In this document: positions 45,383-54,107 of the stretch, piece after piece | Layout: every line of letters begins with the position of its first letter | Position numbering within the stretch: position 1 is the stretch's first letter | Assembly: GCF_001662305.1 (NCBI RefSeq) | Contig: NZ_BDEP01000024.1 | Location: 1-64,000 of the forward strand | Source: Halomonas caseinilytica | GTDB lineage: Bacteria; Pseudomonadota; Gammaproteobacteria; Pseudomonadales; Halomonadaceae | DNA: 64,000 nt | Direction of reading: 5' to 3' | Translations under genes and position numbers: made by a program | Notes under the pieces: model-generated | Databases searched by the model: none | What the model was told of the DNA's origin: nothing | The model's input: the letters and a program-made list of their open reading frames with translations, nothing else

Positions 45383-45843
45383 GTGATGAGGTGTCGGCCA
45401 CATCGACTGCCCACGGCGACCGCATCGCCGGAGTGGTGCTCGCCGTGCTGGCGGCAGGCGCCTGGTGGCATGCGCAGACCTTCGTTACCGGCTTCATGCA
45501 GCCGGTGGGGCCGGGCGTCTTCCCACGATTGGTCAGCGTGCCGCTGGGGCTGCTGGCGGTCTACCTGATCGTTCGTCCCGGCCTCGATCATCGCTGGCCG
45601 GGCGCGGCGGCGCTGTGTCGCCAGCTCGGCGTGCTGCTGTTGCTGGGCGGGTATGCCGCCTTCCTCGAATCCTGGGGCTTCTTGCCTTCGACCCTGGTGG
45701 CCACCGTGGTGCTGATGCGCCTGTTCGGGGCGAGCTGGCGCCAGGCCCTGCCGTACGGCGTGCTGCTGGGGCTGGCGCTCTATGCCCTGTTCGAATTCGC
45801 CCTGGGGATTCCCTTGCCCAACATACCCGGCTTGAGTGTGTAG
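45379..45843 (+). CDS. tctB: TTT transporter small membrane subunit
   Basis: This 154-residue protein has four predicted helices (AGVVLAVLAAGAWWHA, VPLGLLAVYLIV, LGVLLLLGGYAAFLES, YGVLLGLALYALFEF). It matches TctB in size, topology and the GPGVFPRLVS segment. The GTG start at 45379 overlaps the tctC stop. It is the small accessory subunit of the tripartite tricarboxylate transporter. Confidence 0.87.
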   Translation: MSDEVSATSTAHGDRIAGVVLAVLAAGAWWHAQTFVTGFMQPVGPGVFPRLVSVPLGLLAVYLIVRPGLDHRWPGAAALCRQLGVLLLLGGYAAFLESWGFLPSTLVATVVLMRLFGASWRQALPYGVLLGLALYALFEFALGIPLPNIPGLSV

Positions 45844-45852
45844 CGTTCCGAT

Positions 45853-47349
45853 ATGGAAATTCTCGCGTTTCTTGCCCATGGTTTTGCGGTGGCGCTGCAA
45901 CCCGAGCATCTGCTGCTGGCGTTGATCGGCTGCACCATCGGCACCCTGATCGGCGCCCTGCCGGGACTCGGACCGGTCAACGGCGTGGCGCTGCTGATTC
46001 CGCTGGCCTTCAACTTCGGCCTGGCTCCCACCGCGGCGCTGATCCTGCTGGTCAGTGTCTACTATGGCTGCATGTACGGTGGGCGGATCAGTTCCATCGT
46101 GCTCAATATTCCCGGCGACGAGCCGGCGATGATGACGACGCTGGATGGCTATCCGATGGCCCGCGCCGGTCGTGGCGGCGAGGCGCTGGGGCTCTCCGCC
46201 GTGGCGTCCTTCGTCGGCGCGACCGTGGCTACCATCGGCCTGACGCTGTTCGCGCCCCTGCTGGTGAAGGTGGCGATCCGCTTTGGCCCCGCTGAGTACT
46301 TCGCCCTGTTCGTGCTGGCCTTCGCCACCATCGGTGGGGTGACCAGCGGAAGCTTCACCAAGAGCTTCATCGCCGCCTGCCTGGGCCTGCTGCTGGGTAC
46401 CGTGGGCATCGATCCGGTGTCGAGCGTGGCGCGCTACACCTTCGGCTGGTACGAGCTTTACGACGGTATCGACTACATCGTTGCCCTGGTCGGCCTGTTC
46501 GCGGTCTCCGAGTGCCTGTTGTTCCTGGAGCGCGACCGCGACAAGGCGACCGCCGCGATGCGGATCGGTTCGGCCATTCCGGGCATGCGACGGTCGTTTG
46601 CCTGTGCCCCGACCATCGGGCGGGGTTCGGTGATCGGCTTCATCTCGGGCGTGCTGCCTGGCGCCGGGGCCTCGCTCGGCAGCTTTCTCTCCTACGTGCT
46701 GGAGAAGCGCTGGTGGGGCGCCAAGGGCAAGTTCGGCGAGGGCGACCCACGGGGTGTGGCGGCACCGGAGGCGGGCAACAATGCCGCCGCCGGGGGCGCT
46801 CTGATTCCCATGCTCTCGCTAGGCATTCCCGGCAGCGGCACCACAGCGATCCTGCTGGCGCTGCTGCTGTCGATGAACATCACGCCGGGCCCGCTGCTCT
46901 TCGAGCAGCAACCGGACATGGTCTGGGGGCTGGTGGCGGCGCTGTTCATCGGCAACGTCATGCTGCTGGTGCTGAACATCCCGTTAGTGGGCTTCTTCGC
47001 CAAGGTGCTCCAGGCACCATCCTGGTTCTTGATGCCGATGGTGACGCTGGTGGCGTTCGTCGGCATCTATTCGCTCAACAACAGCCCCTTCGATCTCTAC
47101 ATGATGCTGGCCTTCGGCGTGCTCGGCTATGTGCTGCGCAAGCTCGATATCCCCACGGTGCCGGTGGTGCTCGGCCTGCTGCTGGGCGGCCAGATGGAGT
47201 TCAACCTGCGGCGCGCCATGTCCATCTCCGGGGGCGACTGGAGCATCCTGTGGAGCAGCGGCATCTCGATCGGCATCTATCTGTTCGCCATTGCCTTGCT
47301 GCTCGCCGGGCTGGTCTACGCACTGTTGATCCGCAAACGGCTGGAATAA
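45853..47349 (+). CDS. tctA: TTT transporter large membrane subunit
   Basis: This 498-residue, roughly 12-helix TctA permease has the paired family signatures GALPGLGPVNGVALLIPLAFNF-like and GVLPGAGASLGSFLSYVLEKRW. It also has the conserved GVAAPEAGNNAAAGGALIPMLSLGIPGSGTTA loop. It lies nine bases after tctB and completes a TctCBA system co-transcribed with the lyase and CoA transferase. Import is sodium- or proton-driven. Confidence 0.94.
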   Translation: MEILAFLAHGFAVALQPEHLLLALIGCTIGTLIGALPGLGPVNGVALLIPLAFNFGLAPTAALILLVSVYYGCMYGGRISSIVLNIPGDEPAMMTTLDGYPMARAGRGGEALGLSAVASFVGATVATIGLTLFAPLLVKVAIRFGPAEYFALFVLAFATIGGVTSGSFTKSFIAACLGLLLGTVGIDPVSSVARYTFGWYELYDGIDYIVALVGLFAVSECLLFLERDRDKATAAMRIGSAIPGMRRSFACAPTIGRGSVIGFISGVLPGAGASLGSFLSYVLEKRWWGAKGKFGEGDPRGVAAPEAGNNAAAGGALIPMLSLGIPGSGTTAILLALLLSMNITPGPLLFEQQPDMVWGLVAALFIGNVMLLVLNIPLVGFFAKVLQAPSWFLMPMVTLVAFVGIYSLNNSPFDLYMMLAFGVLGYVLRKLDIPTVPVVLGLLLGGQMEFNLRRAMSISGGDWSILWSSGISIGIYLFAIALLLAGLVYALLIRKRLE

Positions 47350-47422
47350 GCGAAAAAGCGCGGCGGATGACTGGGCGAGTCGCGCTCCCGGTGCCAGAAT
47401 GGGAGCCTCAAGGAGGTCGCCC

Positions 47423-48760
47423 ATGACGCAGATGACCTGGGAGCGCCTGCTCGACCCGGCCCGGCTGCACGACGAGCGCGGCACGGCACGGGGCGAGATC
47501 GGTCGCAGCCCGTTTCACAAGGATCACGATCGCATTGTCTTCGCTGGTTCCTTTCGCCGCCTGGGCCGCAAGACCCAGGTGCATCCCCTGACCGACAACG
47601 ACCATATTCATACTCGTCTGACGCACTCCCTGGAAGTCGGCTGCGTGGGCCGCTCGCTCGGCATGAGCGTCGGCGAGGAACTGCGTCATCGCCTGCCGGC
47701 GGGTATCACGCCGGCGGATCTCGGCGTCATCGTCCAGGCCGCCTGCCTGGGGCACGATATCGGCAATCCGCCCTTCGGCCATGCCGGCGAATATGCCATT
47801 CGCGACTGGTTCAAGCGTGCCGAGGCCGATGGTAGCGGCCTGCTCGATGGTCTCTCCGAGATGGAGCGGGAAGATCTGCTGACCTACGAGGGCAATGCCC
47901 AGGGCTTTCGCATCGTCACCCAGATCGAGTACAACCAGTTTCGCGGCGGCATGCGGCTGACCGGTGCGACCCTGGGCACGCTGCTCAAGTACCCCTGGAC
48001 GGTGGCCCACGGCGGGACTGCCGGCAAGTTCGGTTGTTATCAGAGCGAGTTGCCGCTGTTGCAGCAGGTGGCCGAGCGCCTGGGGTTGCTGCCCCAGGGC
48101 GAGAATCGCTGGTGCCGGCATCCGCTGGCCTGGCTGGTGGAGGCCGCCGACGATATCTGTTATGCCCTGCTCGATCTCGAGGATGGCCTGGAGATGGGCA
48201 TCCTGCGCTTCGAGGAAGTGGCCGAGGTGCTGATCCAGATCGCCGGCGGGGAACCCCCGGACTACGCCACTATGCAGAGCGAGGGCGTCTCCCAGCGCCG
48301 GCGGATCGCCGCCCTGCGCGGGGCTGCCATGGAGCAGGCGGTCAACGAGGTGGCCAAGGTCTTCGTCCAGCACGAGGGCGAACTGCTCGACGGCACGCTG
48401 CGGCATGACCTGCTGGAGCTCTGCCATCCGGACCTGGACTGGGGCGTCAAGTCGGCCAAGGATCTGGCGCGCAAGCGCATCTTTCGCAACGAGCGCAAGG
48501 CCAAGCTGGAGATCGGCGCCTACACCACGCTGGGTATCCTGCTCGAGGCCTTCATCGGTGCCGCCCACGAGCTTCACCACACTGGTCATTCCGACTTCAA
48601 GCACCAGCGGGTGCTGGCGCTGATTGGCGAGAACACGCCCCTGCCGTCATGGTCGCTCTACGACAGCTATCGGCGCATGCTGGATTTCATCGGCGGCATG
48701 ACCGATCACTTCGCCGTCGACCTGGCGCAGGAGATGGGCGGGCGCCTCAAGGGCGATTGA
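47423..48760 (+). CDS. dgt: deoxyguanosinetriphosphate triphosphohydrolase
   Basis: This dNTPase of the HD superfamily hydrolyses dGTP (and often other dNTPs) to the nucleoside and triphosphate. The start at 47423 has AAGGAGG upstream; 445 residues. The HD metal site is spread over TRLTHSLEVG (H) and LGHDIGNPPFGHAGE (HD), followed by YEGNAQGFRI and a later D in EAADDICYALLDLED. The N-terminal RSPFHKDHDRIVFAGSFRRLGRKTQV is diagnostic. It has a separate start after tctA and no shared function with that operon. Confidence 0.93.
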   Translation: MTQMTWERLLDPARLHDERGTARGEIGRSPFHKDHDRIVFAGSFRRLGRKTQVHPLTDNDHIHTRLTHSLEVGCVGRSLGMSVGEELRHRLPAGITPADLGVIVQAACLGHDIGNPPFGHAGEYAIRDWFKRAEADGSGLLDGLSEMEREDLLTYEGNAQGFRIVTQIEYNQFRGGMRLTGATLGTLLKYPWTVAHGGTAGKFGCYQSELPLLQQVAERLGLLPQGENRWCRHPLAWLVEAADDICYALLDLEDGLEMGILRFEEVAEVLIQIAGGEPPDYATMQSEGVSQRRRIAALRGAAMEQAVNEVAKVFVQHEGELLDGTLRHDLLELCHPDLDWGVKSAKDLARKRIFRNERKAKLEIGAYTTLGILLEAFIGAAHELHHTGHSDFKHQRVLALIGENTPLPSWSLYDSYRRMLDFIGGMTDHFAVDLAQEMGGRLKGD

Positions 48761-48763
48761 GTC

Positions 48764-49573
48764 TCATGCCGTGAGGCAAAGCGGCGGCTCGCCGTCCGGG
48801 TCGCGGTCATCGTCATGGATGCCCAGCACGCGCTGGATGGCCGCGCCGATACGCTTGCTGCTGTCGGCGATGCCCTGGTTGCCGAACAGCCGGTTGAACT
48901 CGAGCACATAAGGATGCCCGTCGACCATGGCGATATCGAAGCCGGCATGGTCGATATCCAGTTCCCTGGCGAGGCGCCGGGCCAGGGCGATGGCGGCCTC
49001 GGGGATGGCCGTGTGGTCGATGTGGCCGCCCTGGCTGACGTTGGCGCGGTATCCTCCGAGGGGCGTCACGCGCCAGTAGGCAGCGATCAGCTCGCCGCCG
49101 ACGAGCACGATGCGCAGGTCGCGGTCGATGGGCAGGTGCTGCTGGGCGTAGAGTACCGTTTCCTCGGCGACATGGGTCAGCAGTTCCTGGCGGGACGCGA
49201 TCAGACGCACGCCTTCGCCCATCGAGCTCTTGATGTGCTTGGCGATGAAGGGATAACCGAAGCGGGCCTCGACCCGTGCCAGGGAGGCCGGCGAGGTGCC
49301 GAGGATCTCGGTGGCCGGCACATGCTCGGGAGCCAGCGCCAGGAAGGCGCGGGTCTGCTCGACCTTGTCGTGACCCAGATGATAGCTGGCCGGGCTCGGG
49401 AAGAGGCGCGCGCCGAGGCCATAGATCAGACTGTTGACCTGCCAGTACTCGGGAAACAACAACCAGTCGGCCTGGCGGATTTCCTCGATATGGTCGAACA
49501 TGCGCTCGGGCTTGATGTAGCGCACGCCGGGAATGCCCAGGGTTCGAAAAACATCGAATGTGATGAGTTTCAT
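48764..49573 (-). CDS. RimK-like ATP-grasp protein
   Basis: The 269-residue protein has an ATP-grasp fold. After an N-terminal Rossmann-like part come the nucleotide-binding YPFIAKHIKSSMGEGVRLI and the catalytic-domain strands LRIVLVGGELIAAYWRV and HAGFDIAMVDGHPYVLEFNRLFGNQG (Glu and Asn metal ligands). This matches the RimK/GshB-like carboxylate-amine ligase group; the substrate is unknown. The ATG at 49573 has no ribosome site and overlaps the first possible ATG of the divergent RNase gene. Confidence 0.82.
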   Translation of the reverse strand: MKLITFDVFRTLGIPGVRYIKPERMFDHIEEIRQADWLLFPEYWQVNSLIYGLGARLFPSPASYHLGHDKVEQTRAFLALAPEHVPATEILGTSPASLARVEARFGYPFIAKHIKSSMGEGVRLIASRQELLTHVAEETVLYAQQHLPIDRDLRIVLVGGELIAAYWRVTPLGGYRANVSQGGHIDHTAIPEAAIALARRLARELDIDHAGFDIAMVDGHPYVLEFNRLFGNQGIADSSKRIGAAIQRVLGIHDDDRDPDGEPPLCLTA

Positions 49574-50396
49574 GGATGCAATGTCATTATCTCCTTTGAA
49601 GCGGGCGGATTATTATCCGCGGGGCCGGTTCTGGCAAGTGCTGCTGACGATACTGCTGCTGGGCATGGCCTGGGCCGGCGCCTCCCAGGCCAGGGCCGAG
49701 GTGCCGTCGATCGAGGCGAGCGGCTTCGACCACTACACCCTGGCGCTGACCTGGCACCCTGGCTTCTGCGCCAGTCGTTCCCGACCACCCCGGGAGTGTC
49801 GCGAGCCGGTGTTGCGGCGCGGCACTGAGGCGGGCTTAGTGCTTCACGGGCTCTGGCCCTCGTTGCCACATCGGCTGAGCGAACGTGGTGTCGAACGTCG
49901 ACGCTGGTGGCGCCAGGGGTGCTTCATCGAGCGCCCGCGGCCCGGCGGTGGCTTCTGTCGCCATCCTGATCTCGAACTGTCCGAGGGCCTGGCGAAGGAT
50001 CTGGGCGACGTCATGCCGGGGCGGGCCAGTTGCCTGGGGCGCTATCAATACGCCAAGCATGCGGCCTGTCTGGATGTGACGGCGGAAGATCTGTTCGACA
50101 CCTCGGTGGCCTTGGTGGAGGCCGTCAATGCCAGTGCCTTCACCAATTTCCTGGTGATTCATCGCGGCGGCGAGGTGGCGCGTAACGCCCTGATCGAGGC
50201 CTTCGAGGGAGCCTTCGGGCCGGGCACTGGCCGGGCCTTGCGCCTGGAGTGCGCTGGGCGTGGCAATCGTCTGCTGACCGAGGTGCGGATCGGCATCGAT
50301 GCCCGGTCGTTGGCGGAGTTTCCCGACTCGGGTAGTCTGGTGAGGCTAGGACGCGGTGATTGCGCCTCTCGTGTCAGGATAGCGACGTTCGATTGA
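49572..50396 (+). CDS. ribonuclease T2 family protein (RNase I-like), exported
   Basis: The product is 274 residues with a long n-region, a hydrophobic core (VLLTILLLGMAWAGA) and a cleavage site near AQARA, so it is periplasmic. RNase T2 motifs are YTLALTWHPGFC, CAS-I LVLHGLWPSL (H92) and CAS-II YQYAKHAAC (K162-H163). The usual CAS-II Glu position is Gln159. The family degrades RNA to 2',3'-cyclic nucleotides. The start is uncertain: ATGs at 49572 and 49581 are both poor. The gene's 3' end overlaps the convergent NERD gene by 23 bases. Confidence 0.82.
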   Translation: MDAMSLSPLKRADYYPRGRFWQVLLTILLLGMAWAGASQARAEVPSIEASGFDHYTLALTWHPGFCASRSRPPRECREPVLRRGTEAGLVLHGLWPSLPHRLSERGVERRRWWRQGCFIERPRPGGGFCRHPDLELSEGLAKDLGDVMPGRASCLGRYQYAKHAACLDVTAEDLFDTSVALVEAVNASAFTNFLVIHRGGEVARNALIEAFEGAFGPGTGRALRLECAGRGNRLLTEVRIGIDARSLAEFPDSGSLVRLGRGDCASRVRIATFD

Positions 50397-51276
50397 GCGC
50401 CATCCTGGCAACGCGCTGGCGCAGGGCGCGAATCACGGCATCGTGGGTCGCGGTGTCGAGCTCGCCGGGGTGTTGCAGCGGCAGTTGATCCGCCAGACCG
50501 TCGCCGCTGACCACCAGCAGGTCGCTGGCAGCGGCGTCCTCGATGCGCCAGCCCGGCAACACCAGAACGCCCTGCACTGGCACCGTCCGGCCCACTTCCC
50601 GTTCCAGCCAGGTCGCCAGCCAGCGCGCGGCGCGTCGGGTCTCTCGCAGGGGGCGGCGCTCCTTCCAGCCGGGAAAGCGCAGCCGCTCGCTTTCCACGAC
50701 GACGACATTGCGTTCCTCTCCCGAGGGCAGCACGGCCGGCGTGCGGGCACGCGTCTCGATAGCGAAGACGCCATGGGGCGTGACCGCCACGTGATCCAGC
50801 GTACCGTCGCCCCCCGGAACGTCATGGAACACATAGTAGGGGTGGGCTTCGGGACGGATCAGGCGCGATAGTTCCTGGCCCACGGCCAGCTCGCAGGCCA
50901 GGCCCAGCTTGAGGCGACGGATGCGCTGGAAATCGCGGATCAGGCGCAGGCAGAAGACCAGCACCAGCAGGGTGGAAAGTGCGCCGTAAAGTCCCCACTC
51001 CAGCCAGTTCTGGCGGCTGGCGAAGAGCATGCGGCCCATGCCGTAGACCATCGGTACCAAGGTGATGATGGGGCCCAGGGCGCCGTTGAGAAAGAGGCTG
51101 GCGAAGGCACGGTCGAGGCGGTCGCGCAGTGACTGGCCCGGTTCGCGCAGGCGATGGGCGTCGAAAGGCGAGCTGACCCGGGCGTCGTGCAGGTTGCGCA
51201 GGGCCACCACGATCACCGCGGTCGCCGCCAGGGGGAACAGGAAAATCAGTGGAAGCAGGTATTCCAGCCAGGCCAT
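50374..51276 (-). CDS. NERD-domain membrane protein
   Basis: The product is 300 residues from the ATG at 51276 (AAGGACTCCCG upstream). It has one N-terminal helix (LEYLLPLIFLFPLAATAVIVVAL), two more near residues 65-115, and then a cytoplasmic NERD (nuclease-related) domain at about 130-240: GQELSRLI, YYVFHDVPGGDGTLDHVAVTPHGVFAIETRARTP-like, and KERRPLRE. The D...E-T pattern resembles restriction-endonuclease-type active sites, with E-T-R in place of the more usual E-x-K. Function unknown. Confidence 0.75.
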   Translation of the reverse strand: MAWLEYLLPLIFLFPLAATAVIVVALRNLHDARVSSPFDAHRLREPGQSLRDRLDRAFASLFLNGALGPIITLVPMVYGMGRMLFASRQNWLEWGLYGALSTLLVLVFCLRLIRDFQRIRRLKLGLACELAVGQELSRLIRPEAHPYYVFHDVPGGDGTLDHVAVTPHGVFAIETRARTPAVLPSGEERNVVVVESERLRFPGWKERRPLRETRRAARWLATWLEREVGRTVPVQGVLVLPGWRIEDAAASDLLVVSGDGLADQLPLQHPGELDTATHDAVIRALRQRVARMALNRTSLS

Positions 51277-51443
51277 CGGGAGTCCTTGCCCGTGGGGAGA
51301 TTCGGCCATTCTAGACAACCTTGCCCCTCCAAGGCCATGCTCGGGGCTCGATGGGGCGGATGATGATCGAGCGTCGCATGGCGCGGCGTCCCTCGCCGGG
51401 CGCAACGGCGGCAGCCCGGCTCGCAGGACAACTGGAGGACAGC

Positions 51444-52301
51444 ATGGTGCATGAAGACATCAAGGCACTGGCAGCGTTCATGGCGCGCATGCCAGGGCTG
51501 GCGGTACTGACCGGTGCCGGTGTCAGCACGGCTAGCGGCATTCCCGACTACCGTGACGACAGCGGCGATTGGAAGCGTTCGCCGCCCATGCAGCACCAGA
51601 CATTCATGGAAAGCCATGCCGCCCGCCAGCGCTACTGGGCGCGGGCCCTGGTCGGGTTCCGCACCCTGCGCGAGGCGAGCGCCAACCCGGCGCACCACGC
51701 GCTGGCCGAACTCGAGGCAAGAGGGCATGTGGCGGGCGTGATCACCCAGAATGTCGATGGTCTGCACCGGCAAGCCGGCTCCCAGCGGGTGATCGACCTG
51801 CATGGCCGGGCCGATGTGGTACGTTGCATGGGCTGCGGCGCGCTTCGCAGGCGCCATGACCTGCATGACGAGCTGGGCGAGCTCAATCCCGACTGGCTCG
51901 AGCTGGGCGCCAACGTCGCCCCGGATGGAGACGCCGACCTGGAGCGCGATTTCGCCGATTTTCGCGTCCCTTCATGCGGACGGTGCGGCGATGGCATCTG
52001 GAAGCCGGACGTGGTGTTTTTCGGTGACAGCGTGCCCCGAGACACCGTGGAAGAGGCATTCTCCCTGCTGGACGAATGCCGGGGCCTGCTGGTGGTGGGT
52101 TCCTCGCTGATGGTCTATTCCGGGTACCGCTTCGCTCGGCGAGCGGCTCGGGACGGCAAACCGATGGCCTGCCTCAATCTGGGCCGAACCCGGGCCGACG
52201 CGCTGTTCGACCTCAAGGTGACCACCAGTGCCGAAACCGGGCTGACGGCGCTGTTAGAGGTGCTGGAGGAAAAGGCGCTTCGCCCAGCCGATCGGGCTTG
52301 A
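51444..52301 (+). CDS. Sir2-family NAD-dependent protein deacetylase
   Basis: The 285-residue sirtuin starts at 51444 with GGAGG upstream. Motifs: NAD-binding GAGVSTASGIPDYRD, ITQNVDGLHRQAG, catalytic His in DLHGRADVVRC, zinc ligands C-M-G-C and C-G-R-C, and VVVGSSLMVYSGYR. The order and size fit class II-like bacterial sirtuins (SIRT4-like). It removes acyl groups from lysine using NAD. Single gene, divergent from the NERD gene. Confidence 0.93.
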   Translation: MVHEDIKALAAFMARMPGLAVLTGAGVSTASGIPDYRDDSGDWKRSPPMQHQTFMESHAARQRYWARALVGFRTLREASANPAHHALAELEARGHVAGVITQNVDGLHRQAGSQRVIDLHGRADVVRCMGCGALRRRHDLHDELGELNPDWLELGANVAPDGDADLERDFADFRVPSCGRCGDGIWKPDVVFFGDSVPRDTVEEAFSLLDECRGLLVVGSSLMVYSGYRFARRAARDGKPMACLNLGRTRADALFDLKVTTSAETGLTALLEVLEEKALRPADRA

Positions 52302-52334
52302 TTCGGAAAGTCGACGACCCCGACACGTTTCCCA

Positions 52335-52709
52335 CTAGCCGCCGGCCAGCTTGACCTTGTAGCCGCGCTTCTCCAGTTCTCCCTTGAGCACTTCGCGCTG
52401 ATCGCCCTGGATCTCGATCACGCCATCCTTGAGTGCCCCGCCAGTGCCGCAGCGCTTCTTGAGGTCCTTGGCCAGCGCCTTGAGGTCGGCGCTCTTGAGC
52501 GGTACGCCTTCGACCAGCGTCACGCCCTTGCCCTTGCGGCCCTTGGTCTCGCGGCGCAGACGGATGATGCCGTCGAGCGTCGCCAGGCGTTCTTCCTCGG
52601 CCGCCTCGGCGCAGCGGCAGTTATCCAGCGGCTGTCGGCACTCGGGACAGGTATCGCCGTGTTCGGTGGAATATACCAGGCCGCGCAGCTGGTCCTGAAG
52701 GGATGCCAT
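52335..52709 (-). CDS. yciH: SUI1/eIF1-like translation factor
   Basis: The 124-residue protein starts at 52709 (AAGGAG upstream). It has an N-terminal zinc-ribbon-like CPECRQPLDNCRC and a SUI1 domain with GRKGKGVTLVEGVPL, LKKRCGTGGALKDGVIEIQGDQ and the terminal KRGYKVKLAGG. It matches bacterial YciH, which affects initiation accuracy at non-canonical starts. Confidence 0.93.
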   Translation of the reverse strand: MASLQDQLRGLVYSTEHGDTCPECRQPLDNCRCAEAAEEERLATLDGIIRLRRETKGRKGKGVTLVEGVPLKSADLKALAKDLKKRCGTGGALKDGVIEIQGDQREVLKGELEKRGYKVKLAGG

Positions 52710-52766
52710 GTCGGGCTCCTTGTCTGGAACGAAACTCACGAACCATGATATCTCAAGCGCGGCGGG

Positions 52767-53972
52767 TCAATCGGACTCTCCTGTCTCGCCATTCGGGGCG
52801 TGGCACTTCACGAGGTGGGACGCGTCGAGATCGGCGAGCCGTGTCTCGCCCAGCAGGCCGAGCGTCCGGTCGATTTCTCGGCGAAGGATGTCCAGGGCGT
52901 GCTCGACGCCAGGCTGTCCGCCCGCTGCCAGGCCATACAGGGTGGCGCGACCCAGCCAGACCGCATCCGCGCCGAGCGCCAGTGCCTTGACGATATCCGT
53001 GCCTCGCCGAAAGCCGCTGTCGACGAACAGCTGGCAGCGTTGGCCAACGCGCTTTCGGGTGTCGGCGAGGATGTCCAGTGGCGAGAGGGCGTGATCGAGC
53101 TGTCGTCCCCCGTGGTTGGAGAGCACGATGCCGTCGATGCCCGAGGCGGCGGCCTGGGCTGCTTCCTCCGGCGACAGGAGGCCCTTGATGATCAGCTTGC
53201 CCTGCCAGATATCGCGCAGCCAGGCGATGTCGTCCCAGTTCAGGGTCGGGTCCAGCTGCTGGCCGATGATGGCCGAGGCGCCCTGCACGGACTGCTGGCC
53301 AGGAGGCAGCAAGTCGTCGAGGTTCTTGAAGGTGGGCGGGCCATCCGGGATCAGGACGTCGGCGATCCAGCGCGGACGCGAGCAGAGGTGAAGAAGGTTA
53401 CGCCAGTCGGGCTGCATGGGCCGGCGAAAGTTGCGCAGGTCCCATTCGCGGTTGCCATAGATCGCGCTGTCCGTGGTGATCACGATGGTCTCGTAGCCCG
53501 CGGCATGGCAGCGCTCGACCAGCTTTCTGACATAGTCGCGATCGCGGTAGAAGTAGATCTGCATCCAGGCCCGGAGCCCCTCGACGGTGGCAATCTCTTC
53601 CAGCGAGGTCGTGGCGACGTTGCTCAGCACGAAGGGAATGTCCTGCCGGGATGCCGCCGCCGCCAGCTTGAGATCCCCATCGCGCGTCAGCATGCCGTTG
53701 TAACCGGTAGGCCCGATGACCAGAGGCATGGCATGGCGCTGGCCGAGTATCGTCGTCGACAGGTGTCGGGCGTCGACCCGAGTCAGGGTCCGGGGATGAA
53801 ACAGGTAATCGCGGAATACTGTGCGGTTGCGATGTAGCGTCCGCTCGTCATCGGCACCGCCTTGCAGGTACTCGAACACGAAGTTGGGCAGCCGCCGCTG
53901 TGCGATTCGCTCCAGGTCGGCGATGTTGAGTGCCCGACGGTAGTCGGTACCGGGGTAGGGACGGCGTTTCAC
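52767..53972 (-). CDS. FMN-dependent alpha-hydroxy-acid dehydrogenase/oxidase
   Basis: The 401-residue TIM-barrel flavoprotein is of the lactate/mandelate dehydrogenase and glycolate oxidase family. Landmarks are FVFEYLQGGADDERTLHRN, IGPTGYNGMLTRDGD, the catalytic base His in LSNHGGRQLDHALSP, and FVDSGFRRGTDIVKALALGADAVWLGRA. The central segment EWDLRNFRRPMQP is close to (S)-mandelate dehydrogenase-type proteins that link to the membrane quinone pool. It is divergent from the GntR gene of the gulonate cluster and could be co-regulated through the shared 135-base gap. Confidence 0.87.
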   Translation of the reverse strand: MKRRPYPGTDYRRALNIADLERIAQRRLPNFVFEYLQGGADDERTLHRNRTVFRDYLFHPRTLTRVDARHLSTTILGQRHAMPLVIGPTGYNGMLTRDGDLKLAAAASRQDIPFVLSNVATTSLEEIATVEGLRAWMQIYFYRDRDYVRKLVERCHAAGYETIVITTDSAIYGNREWDLRNFRRPMQPDWRNLLHLCSRPRWIADVLIPDGPPTFKNLDDLLPPGQQSVQGASAIIGQQLDPTLNWDDIAWLRDIWQGKLIIKGLLSPEEAAQAAASGIDGIVLSNHGGRQLDHALSPLDILADTRKRVGQRCQLFVDSGFRRGTDIVKALALGADAVWLGRATLYGLAAGGQPGVEHALDILRREIDRTLGLLGETRLADLDASHLVKCHAPNGETGESD

Positions 53973-54035
53973 GGGCTCCTCCAGCGATCGATAGTCATAC
54001 TAAGGTCTAGGTCGGGAGTGCTTTCGATCTTTTCA

Positions 54036-54058
54036 CCATACTACCATACTAGTTGTAT
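54036..54058. promoter_or_regulatory. candidate GntR operator in the divergent gap
   Basis: Two tandem copies of CCATACTA (54036-54043, 54044-54051) run into a dyad ATAC-TAGTT-GTAT (54046-54058). The AT-rich cluster, 50-70 bases before the GntR ATG and between two divergent genes, looks like an operator. Assignment to the adjacent GntR protein is inferred. Confidence 0.45.
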
Positions 54059-54107
54059 CAGATAGGCGTGGTGTTGCATCCGCGCCGAGGGAATCGGGAC
54101 AAAACGC

